Shown here piece by piece: positions 15,191 to 21,201 of a DNA stretch of 21,201 bases. Where the stretch lies: NCBI GenBank assembly GCA_964497515.1, contig CAZCCV010000036.1, positions 1 to 21,201 of the forward strand. Direction: 5' to 3'. The number at the start of each line of letters is the position of its first letter. The first letter of the stretch is position 1. The position numbers and the translations under genes were made by a program. The notes beneath the pieces were generated by a model. That model worked only from the letters and a program-made list of their open reading frames with translations. It searched no databases and was not told the origin of the DNA. Source of the stretch: CAZCCV01 sp964497515. GTDB taxonomy: Bacteria; Armatimonadota; UBA5829; DTLH01.

Positions 15191-16285
15191 ATGGGGTCAA
15201 CTCTTACCACTCGACTGAAAACACGTGCAGCAGAACTGGGGTTTTCTGCCGCGGGCGTCACCTCGGCCGCTACCCTTCAAGCCGCAGCGCAGTCTTTGCG
15301 CGAACGGATAAAATCTGGCCTGCTTCACGATTACGGATTTCTGCGAAGACCTCCCGAATCGTTTACCAGGCCGGCAGATTTGCTCCCTGGCGCTCTTTCG
15401 GTTGTGGCAGTAGCCTGGCCCTACCATTCACCCATCTACCGGGTGGAAGTTGGCAGCTTTTTGGGAAGAGTAGCGCGCTTCGCCTGTGGTGTTGACTACC
15501 ACAATGAAGTAGAGTCGCGCCTGACGGAGCTCGGTAAGTGGCTCACTGCTGAGTCCGGCGCCAAATGGCGAGTGTGCGTTGACACCAGCCCTCTAATCGA
15601 CCGAGCCTGCGCCCGCGAAGCCGGGATAGGTTCCTATGGAAAGAACACCTCCATTATCACCGATGAGGCAGGCTCGTGGGTTGCCCTTGGCGAGTTGGTA
15701 ACAAATGCCAAACTTGACTTCGATGCCCCGTCGCCCCTCGAAGACTGCGGAGAATGCGACATATGTATCAAGTCGTGTCCCACTCGAGCGATCGTGCGCC
15801 CCTTTGTGGTCGACCAGACACGGTGCCTCTCGCACATCACACAAATGAAAGGATATATCCCACAGGAGTTCCGCACGATAATGGGAGACAGGCTCTATGG
15901 GTGCGATACGTGCCAGTTAGTCTGCCCGAAGAACGCAGACATCCGAACCGAGCGCGAGGAGTCTTGCGAACTCGATCTTGTCTCTGTGCTGCGGATGACT
16001 GTTGATGAGTTCAAAGAGACAATTGCAGCAACTGCGATGGCTTGGATCGGTCTTACGAGGCTCCGACGAAATGCCGCAATCGCACTTGGCAACGTCGGTG
16101 ACGCGAGTGTTCTGCCAGAACTAATAGTAGCTTTAACCGATTCTGAACCGATTGTGCGTGGGCACGCAGCTTGGTCGCTGGCAGGACTTGGGGGCGCACC
16201 CGCCCGCCGTGCACTAGAATCAGCGTTGGCGGGCGAAACAAACGCAAAAGTGCGCGAAGAGATATGTGCAGCACTGGCCGGGTAG
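15191..16285 (+). CDS. queG: Epoxyqueuosine reductase QueG
   Basis: 364 residues. Reduces epoxyqueuosine to queuosine in tRNA wobble positions using cobalamin and two 4Fe-4S clusters. Seen: V-D-T-S-P-L-I-D-R-A (129-138) with the conserved catalytic-type Asp, G-S-Y-G-K-N-T near 147-153, C186-x2-C189-x2-C192-x3-C196-P, C212, and Y-G-C238-D-T-C241-Q-L-V-C245-P. Residues 285-362 form two HEAT-like repeats, as in full-length QueG. The frame is open back to a TTG at 15146, but the -10 box lies inside that extension, so ATG 15191 is chosen. The stop is 6 bases from the stop of the convergent ADP-ribosylglycohydrolase gene. No other queuosine gene is in the window. Confidence 0.95.
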   Translation: MGSTLTTRLKTRAAELGFSAAGVTSAATLQAAAQSLRERIKSGLLHDYGFLRRPPESFTRPADLLPGALSVVAVAWPYHSPIYRVEVGSFLGRVARFACGVDYHNEVESRLTELGKWLTAESGAKWRVCVDTSPLIDRACAREAGIGSYGKNTSIITDEAGSWVALGELVTNAKLDFDAPSPLEDCGECDICIKSCPTRAIVRPFVVDQTRCLSHITQMKGYIPQEFRTIMGDRLYGCDTCQLVCPKNADIRTEREESCELDLVSVLRMTVDEFKETIAATAMAWIGLTRLRRNAAIALGNVGDASVLPELIVALTDSEPIVRGHAAWSLAGLGGAPARRALESALAGETNAKVREEICAALAG

Positions 16286-16291
16286 TGGAGT

Positions 16292-17596
16292 TTACCTGTC
16301 GCCCCATCTTGCGCGCGATTTCTTTGCTATGGCAAGCGTCCGTATGGCAAGATCTGAGATCCGCTGTTCTTCGTGACCTTTCAGATACGTTGTCAGTCTG
16401 TCATTGAAAGGCTCAATCCACTTACCGGGGAGTGCTTCCCTGCCGAGCATTACTCCCATTATCGAACCAGCAGTCGCGCCAGTGCAGTCGGTATCAAGCC
16501 CTCCCATAACAGTCAGGCTTATCGCACGTTCAAAATCGCCGTCGGCATACAGTAATCCGGCAATTGTAAGCGCTGCGTTGTTCAATGTATGGACGACACT
16601 CATTCCTTCGTAGCGCTCGGCGATTCTGTTCCAGGTTCTGTCCCAGTCTCGGTCTTCATCGACCCAGTCGATAGTCTGTTCCACCGTTTCCGCCATTCGA
16701 GATTTTGCAGGGATCTCAGTAAGAGCAATCTCCAATGCTTCGCGGACAGTCTTTGCAGCGAAAGCAGCAGCAATTGCAGCAGAGAAGTACATCTCTCCGT
16801 AAATGCCGTTACGTGTATGGCTGACTCTGGCATCACGGTAGGCAAACTGAGCGGCGATTTCAGGCAAACCCGGAGCAGCATATCCCCAGGTGTCACTCCG
16901 GATGTCTGCTCCGATCCATTCTTCAAATGGGTTATCGACCAGCGCTGTTTCGGGCGGAATAAGACCGTTTTTCAAGTTTCTTAATGCAACTTCCTCAGCA
17001 GTGCACGCCATCGGCAAGTAGTCCAGCCAAGCTTTGCCTACGTCTGCCATAGTGAAGTCGAGCCCGTATTCCTCCAGAATCAGAAGCCCCAAAACTGTAT
17101 AGACCAAATCGTCATCAGTTCCAACGTGGTCAATTCGGCCTTTCAGGAACCCTTCAATCGGTTCGACGTAGTTAATGCGAAGCACACCAGGGTAGTCGTT
17201 CCAGTATTCCGACAGTGGATACGGCTGCCCCAGCTTCTTCGCCCACGCCTCTATAAACTCGCGTTTCTGGCCTTCGACAGGGACACCCAAAATACATCCC
17301 GCCGACCGCCCCAATAATCCTCCGTGGATACGATATAGCAGTTCGTCGTCAGACAAATCGAGTGCCATACGTCTTGGGCCGTCTGGCCTATCGGCTTTTA
17401 TCTCCTCGATGCCGTTCGGCTCAACATACGGATAGTCCTGTCGCTTTGGAAGCGCACAGATAGAAGCTGTCGCCTGGCGGAATAGTCGCTTGGCCTCCAG
17501 TTCTACACTTTTGGGGTCTGCTCCCTGTTCGTAAGCTAGATCCATCCAGAATTGAAGCTGGTTAACCTCAGCGGCGGTTTCCTTAAAATACGGCAT
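16292..17596 (-). CDS. ADP-ribosylglycohydrolase (DraG/ARH) family protein
   Basis: 434 residues, with an N-terminal extension of about 85 residues. The core begins at 90: G-R-S-A-G-C-I-L-G-V-P-V-E-G (96-109), then T160-D-D-D163 and G-L-D368-T-D370-C-T-G-A, which are the binuclear metal/ribose signatures of the fold. The family removes ADP-ribose from proteins, DNA or small molecules; the true substrate here is unknown. Metal-binding residues look intact. The ATG lies 15 bases after the stop of the upstream secreted-protein gene, so the two are probably co-transcribed. The SD is weak. No ADP-ribosyltransferase or nitrogenase gene is nearby, so a dinitrogenase-reductase role is unlikely. Confidence 0.9.
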   Translation of the reverse strand: MPYFKETAAEVNQLQFWMDLAYEQGADPKSVELEAKRLFRQATASICALPKRQDYPYVEPNGIEEIKADRPDGPRRMALDLSDDELLYRIHGGLLGRSAGCILGVPVEGQKREFIEAWAKKLGQPYPLSEYWNDYPGVLRINYVEPIEGFLKGRIDHVGTDDDLVYTVLGLLILEEYGLDFTMADVGKAWLDYLPMACTAEEVALRNLKNGLIPPETALVDNPFEEWIGADIRSDTWGYAAPGLPEIAAQFAYRDARVSHTRNGIYGEMYFSAAIAAAFAAKTVREALEIALTEIPAKSRMAETVEQTIDWVDEDRDWDRTWNRIAERYEGMSVVHTLNNAALTIAGLLYADGDFERAISLTVMGGLDTDCTGATAGSIMGVMLGREALPGKWIEPFNDRLTTYLKGHEEQRISDLAIRTLAIAKKSRARWGDR

Positions 17597-17611
17597 TCAT
17601 TACATTCCAAT

Positions 17612-18619
17612 CTATTTTGAGAGTTTCGCTACAGTTCGATAGCTTACTCTGTCAACGGTCAAATCGGCCACAGCCGATATCGTTGCTGGTCCTGCATCTG
17701 CCGGTCGTGTTACTTCGAATTTAGCAGCAGCAACCTGTGCGTAACCTGAGTTATATATCTGGGGAGATATTTCAATCACATTCCAACCCGACGGAACAAC
17801 CAGGGTGATCTTTCCTGTTATCGGTCTGTCGGTCCAGTTGGTAAGGCGAACGGTCACTGCGGTATTGCCGCCAGGCTCTTTTGAATCGATAGCCACAATT
17901 CGCAGATTAATCGGCGTAAACGCAGCGATTACATCCGAGTGAACCAGCGGATCTCGAATACGGGAAGTTGCATCGAGCCTGGCTTTTGATATTGCCGCTG
18001 CAAAAACACGTGCCGCGTCTCCTGAATCTGGTCGGCTTTGAATACCGACTCCTGGCAGGTTAAGCGGTTTTCCTTCGGGGACTACCACTATACTGACTGT
18101 GCGAGCAGTATCGTCCATCGCTCGGATTTCTCCTGCACGTTTGGCCATTGCAGTAAGAATCGCGAAAGCTGGCCTGGCGTTGTCATCGTCGACGCCCTCA
18201 TATCTTGGCCAGACAGCTCGACACGCTTCAGTAAGCCTCGAGAAGTAGTCACGTTGCGCTCTCGGGATATCGGAACCCGGCAGTTGAAGTGGAACTCCAG
18301 TCTCTAACGTCTCTTTTGTTTTCACTCCAATGAACTTACCATCGATATACAGATCGTAAGTCGGTTCGGTGAGGTCCAGAATGCACAAGTTGATGTTTCT
18401 CGGCACTCCTCGAAGGTTTCTCAGCTTGAAATAAGTGGTCTGCTGATTCTTACCGATAACCGGAATCAGCCTGATATCTGTGGCATTGCCTTCAATCTGC
18501 AGTTCTCGCAGCCCTTCAAAATGGATTATGGCCGTCTGTTTGGCTGGAGGCTGAGCGCCCACGGCGACAGCCGAAAAGAGGGCCAGCACGACGAACAGGA
18601 TACACAGAATCCTTATCAT
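17612..18619 (-). CDS. Secreted beta-domain protein with NEW3-like C-terminus, function unknown
   Basis: 335 residues from ATG 18619, preceded by a strong GGGAGGAG (18635-18628) 8 bases upstream; the 28-codon upstream extension is rejected because it displaces the signal peptide. Signal peptide 1-22 (VGA-Q). Residues 30-115 contain Y-D-L-Y-I-D-G-K-F-I-G followed by E-T-L-E-T-G-V-P-L, a pattern seen in the accessory tail of SGNH/GDSL-type hydrolases, but no SGNH catalytic residues are present. Residues about 238-330 look like an NPCBM-associated (NEW3) immunoglobulin-like domain: V-R-L-T-N-W-T-D-R-P...V-P-S-G-W. Probably a periplasmic or secreted binding protein. First gene of the operon with the ADP-ribosylglycohydrolase-family gene. 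Domain calls are tentative. Confidence 0.8.
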   Translation of the reverse strand: MIRILCILFVVLALFSAVAVGAQPPAKQTAIIHFEGLRELQIEGNATDIRLIPVIGKNQQTTYFKLRNLRGVPRNINLCILDLTEPTYDLYIDGKFIGVKTKETLETGVPLQLPGSDIPRAQRDYFSRLTEACRAVWPRYEGVDDDNARPAFAILTAMAKRAGEIRAMDDTARTVSIVVVPEGKPLNLPGVGIQSRPDSGDAARVFAAAISKARLDATSRIRDPLVHSDVIAAFTPINLRIVAIDSKEPGGNTAVTVRLTNWTDRPITGKITLVVPSGWNVIEISPQIYNSGYAQVAAAKFEVTRPADAGPATISAVADLTVDRVSYRTVAKLSK

Positions 18620-18721
18620 TGGAGATACTCCTCCCGGTAGTACGATGATACGTTCTCTTACTATTATCGGACCAATTGGCGATAGCTTATTATCAGTTTG
18701 CAACTTTGCCCTGTTGTAAGT

Positions 18722-18751
18722 TGGCCCAAAGCTCCACGGAGCTTTGGGCCA
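18722..18751 (-). terminator. 14-bp perfect hairpin after the E1 gene, no U-tract
   Basis: TGGCCCAAAGCTCC and its exact complement flank a two-base AC centre (realistically 13 pairs with a CACG-type loop). It lies 24 bases past the TAA of the E1 gene (18778-18776) and before the next gene's SD. No U-run follows. Its placement fits a 3'-end or attenuation structure between the E1 gene and the next gene. Confidence 0.65.
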
Positions 18752-18775
18752 GTTAACCTCTATAGCGTTGTATCG

Positions 18776-21001
18776 TTACATTACGGACTTTACTGCTGCC
18801 ACGATGTCGTCAGTGGTCGGTACTACAGCGGCCTCCAACACCTCGCTCATCGGAATCGGGCAGTCTTTGCCCGAGAGCAGAACCGGTTTTGCATCCAGCC
18901 AGTCGAAGCCGGTGGTGCCGTCTTCGAAAGTGTAATCCATGCACTGTCTGGCGATTTCCGTACCAACTCCACACCGCGGATATCCCTCAGAAACAGTAAT
19001 CAGCCTACCAGTCTTTCTGACGGAGTCGGCAATCGTTTTGATATCCAGCGGATTCAGAGTGCGAGGATCCACCACTTCAACGCTGATTCCCTCTTTCGCA
19101 AGCTCGATGGCGGCATCGAGAGCGAAATGCAGCATTCGACAGTAAGCGACTATGGTAGCGTCCGTGCCACGGCGTTTGATATCCGCAACACCCAGCGGAA
19201 TTGTGTACTCTTCGTGAGGCACAGGACCCATCAGTCCAGAGTAGAGCACCTTGTGTTCAATGAACAGCACAGGGTTGTCGTCTCTAATGGCTGATTTCAG
19301 GAGTCCCTTCGCATCGTACGGAGTTGAAGGCATCACGATGTATAGCCCCGGGATGTGCAGGAACATAGCCTCGAGGCTTTCGGAGTGGTGAGCAGCGATA
19401 CATCTGCCGACTCCTCCCTCAGTTCTCACTACACACGGCACCTTAGTCTTTCCACCGAACATATACCGGTTGTAAGCGGCGTTGTGGATAAGCTGGTCAG
19501 ATGCGATGGTTAGGAAGTCGATGTACATAATCTCAGCTATCGGGCGGGTTCCGCGCATTGCTGCTCCGGCGGCAGCACCCACTATTGCAGCCTCAGAGAT
19601 CGCTGTATCGATGACTCTATTGCAACCGAACTCTTCCATCAGGCCGCGTGTAGCTGCGTAAGCGCCACCGTAAAGACCCACGTCCTCACCCATTATGAAG
19701 ACCGACTCATCGCGTTTCATCTCTTCGCGCTGGGCTTCGACGATTGCCTGGCCGTATGTAATAACTCGCATTCCGGTGTCAGCTTCAACCGACTTCACCT
19801 GGCTTGCTTTCAGCTTCGGCAGAACAGCATTTCCCGATTTGCCTGCTGCATCGCGTGCAATACTGCGAATTTTGTCTTCGACACTGTGAACCTTCTCCAG
19901 AATCGGCGTTTCGGCATCGCGCTCGGCTTCAACCTTGATGGGGTCGACCGGCACATATACATCGTCCATAAGCTCAGAAACGTACGGATCAGGGCTTTCG
20001 AGTGCAAATTTGGTCGCTTCTTCAATGGAAGCCTCTGCCTGGTCGCGCACCGAGTCCATCTCGGCTTCAGTCGCTAGTCCCCAGTTGGTGAGCTTCTTGC
20101 GAAGCACAGTAAGCGGATCCTTCTCTTTCCATTCCGCTTCTTCTTCGCGGGTGCGATAGATGCGCTGATCGCTTGATGAGTGACCGTACCAGCGATAGGT
20201 CTTGGCCTCTATAAGCGTTGGCCCTCCACCTTTTCTCGCTCGCTCGACAGCTTTTGCAACAGCGGCTTTTACAGCGAGAACGTCCATTCCATCGACTTCA
20301 TCCGAAGGCATTCCGTAGGCTGCGGCTCGCTTGTGAATATCTTCAATCTTGCTCGCCTGTCCGGCCTCTTCAACACTCTTGCAACAGAACGGAACCGACA
20401 TTCCATACAGATTGTTTTCACTGATATACACTACCGGAAGCCCGCCGAGGAGTGCAGACCCCATATTGAGCGATTCGTGGAAAGTACCGGTGTTGGTAGC
20501 ACCGTCTCCAAAGTAGCAAAGGGTGACTGCTCCCGTGCCTTTCAGTTTTTCGGCGATGGCTGCACCGGTAGCTACTGGGATGTTTCCACCTACGATACCC
20601 GTTGACCCCAGATTGCCTTTTTCGACATCGGCAATGTGCATGGAGCCACCGCGTCCTTTGCAGTAGCCAGTGGACTTTCCCGTGAGCTCGGCCATCATCT
20701 TGTTCCAATGCTCCTGGCGAGCCTGTTCACTCTTGGCGTGCTTGTTTCCTATGGCACCGCAATGGCCGTGGCCTCTGTGAGTGCTGGCAATGACATCGCG
20801 GTCATCTATCGCTGCAATAGAACCGACAGCTACGGCTTCCTGTCCAGCATAAAGATGCGAAGCTCCTTTTATGGTTCCTTCGCGGAGGAGACTGTAGACT
20901 TTGTCTTCGAAGAATCTGATCTCATACATAGATCTCAGATAGTCCAACAACTCCTCTTTGCTTTCAATTGGCAAGCCTGCCGACGCTTCCTTCGCTTTCA
21001 T
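18776..21001 (-). CDS. 2-oxoacid dehydrogenase E1, fused alpha and beta subunits (pyruvate/acetoin type)
   Basis: 741 residues. The alpha part (about 15-345) carries the thiamine-diphosphate motif G165-D-G...N196-N197 and G-S-M-H-I-A-D (119-125). The beta part (about 412-740) carries G-E439-D-V-G-L-Y-G-G, with the conserved Glu, and A-H-H-S-E-S (537-542). A charged linker of about 65 residues (346-411) joins them. The enzyme decarboxylates a 2-oxoacid and passes the acyl group to lipoyl E2. Sequence style (G-G-S-M-H, A-I-D-D-R-D-V) suits pyruvate or acetoin dehydrogenase; branched-chain substrates cannot be excluded. No E2 or E3 gene is adjacent. AGGAG lies 10 bases before the ATG. Confidence 0.93.
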   Translation of the reverse strand: MKAKEASAGLPIESKEELLDYLRSMYEIRFFEDKVYSLLREGTIKGASHLYAGQEAVAVGSIAAIDDRDVIASTHRGHGHCGAIGNKHAKSEQARQEHWNKMMAELTGKSTGYCKGRGGSMHIADVEKGNLGSTGIVGGNIPVATGAAIAEKLKGTGAVTLCYFGDGATNTGTFHESLNMGSALLGGLPVVYISENNLYGMSVPFCCKSVEEAGQASKIEDIHKRAAAYGMPSDEVDGMDVLAVKAAVAKAVERARKGGGPTLIEAKTYRWYGHSSSDQRIYRTREEEAEWKEKDPLTVLRKKLTNWGLATEAEMDSVRDQAEASIEEATKFALESPDPYVSELMDDVYVPVDPIKVEAERDAETPILEKVHSVEDKIRSIARDAAGKSGNAVLPKLKASQVKSVEADTGMRVITYGQAIVEAQREEMKRDESVFIMGEDVGLYGGAYAATRGLMEEFGCNRVIDTAISEAAIVGAAAGAAMRGTRPIAEIMYIDFLTIASDQLIHNAAYNRYMFGGKTKVPCVVRTEGGVGRCIAAHHSESLEAMFLHIPGLYIVMPSTPYDAKGLLKSAIRDDNPVLFIEHKVLYSGLMGPVPHEEYTIPLGVADIKRRGTDATIVAYCRMLHFALDAAIELAKEGISVEVVDPRTLNPLDIKTIADSVRKTGRLITVSEGYPRCGVGTEIARQCMDYTFEDGTTGFDWLDAKPVLLSGKDCPIPMSEVLEAAVVPTTDDIVAAVKSVM

Positions 21002-21031
21002 TAGAAAAATGCTCCTGTATTATTGTTTGGA

Positions 21032-21049
21032 GCCGTATATATACACGGC
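21032..21049. promoter_or_regulatory. Imperfect 18-bp palindrome in the E1 leader (operator candidate)
   Basis: GCCGT...ACGGC arms surround an alternating TA core; 16 of 18 bases are symmetric. It lies just downstream of the expected transcription start (about 21053) and upstream of the SD, where a repressor would block the E1 gene. As RNA it could also form a small hairpin. Confidence 0.4.
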
Positions 21050-21059
21050 GCATAACACC

Positions 21060-21089
21060 ATTTTATGCTTTGAGAGGTTGAGCAGTCAA
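21060..21089 (-). promoter_or_regulatory. Sigma-70-type promoter for the E1 gene
   Basis: On the minus strand TTGACT (21089-21084), 18 bases, TAAAAT (21065-21060). Both hexamers are 5/6 matches. The start near 21053 leaves a leader of about 52 bases with the SD and the palindrome. Nothing further was identified between 21090 and the window end. Confidence 0.68.
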
Positions 21090-21201
21090 ACGCAGCGTAA
21101 CAAACCTGGTATATAACACTGATTGGTCGGGTTTATTCCCTGTCCTTCGGGTGCATGTCAGATATCCGGAATCAGGCCGCTAATCTGGCTCCCTCGATAA
21201 T

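Noticed and set aside
14710..15495. Plus-strand open frame of 261 codons crossing the M50/queG divergent region
   Set aside because: It overlaps both the M50 protease and queG in other frames and lacks SD or domain signals.
21158..21201. Short minus-strand frame ending at 21158, possibly the tail of a gene beyond the window
   Set aside because: Only 13 codons are visible before the stop and other frames are equally plausible, so it cannot be supported.

Overview
The window (about 51-52% GC by eye) looks like a chromosomal segment of a free-living, diderm-like bacterium, most plausibly Armatimonadota or a relative. This is inferred from the gene mix: long secreted proteins built from kelch, carboxypeptidase-regulatory, discoidin and OB-fold-like modules, a GHL10 glycosidase-like protein, a pilin-like anchored protein and multidomain PAS and c-di-GMP sensors. 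No mobile element, CRISPR array, tRNA or rRNA was seen.

Layout. 1-7424 (minus) holds the secreted block: a kelch/discoidin protein cut by the window edge (start TTG at 1612), a 1121-residue multi-module surface protein (2254-5619) and a GHL10-type protein (5751-7424). Between the first two lies a 640-base non-coding stretch. It contains a double terminator of the upstream gene (2192-2251), a promoter (1989-2017) and a long, highly foldable 5' leader (1641-1900) that I cannot assign to a known RNA class. 7571-8035 (plus) encodes a small anchored pilin-like protein. 8175-10022 (plus) is a membrane three-PAS sensor ending in an RsbW-type ATPase. 10023-11129 (minus) is the AmmeMemoRadiSam radical SAM enzyme. 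11217-13932 (plus) is a small membrane protein overlapping a GAF-GAF-GGDEF-REC-HD-GYP protein. 13947-15068 (minus) is an M50 site-2 protease with CBS domains, 15191-16285 (plus) is QueG, 16292-17596 and 17612-18619 (minus) are an ADP-ribosylglycohydrolase-family protein in an operon with a secreted beta-domain protein, and 18776-21001 (minus) is a fused E1 alpha-beta 2-oxoacid dehydrogenase.

How it works together. The left third is devoted to cell-surface and extracellular carbohydrate functions; two of its proteins share a domain cassette. The middle is signalling (PAS/RsbW-like and c-di-GMP). The right part is housekeeping: tRNA queuosine, membrane proteolysis, ADP-ribose and central metabolism. 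Three plus/minus convergent pairs abut with 0, 14 and 6 bases between stops and no terminator. Several genes have a -10 box only 8-10 bases before the start codon, implying leaderless mRNAs, while the secreted-protein genes have strong Shine-Dalgarno leaders.

The best candidate for something undescribed is the structured leader at 1641-1900, whose 3' end offers alternative pairings right next to the ribosome-binding site of the kelch/discoidin gene.
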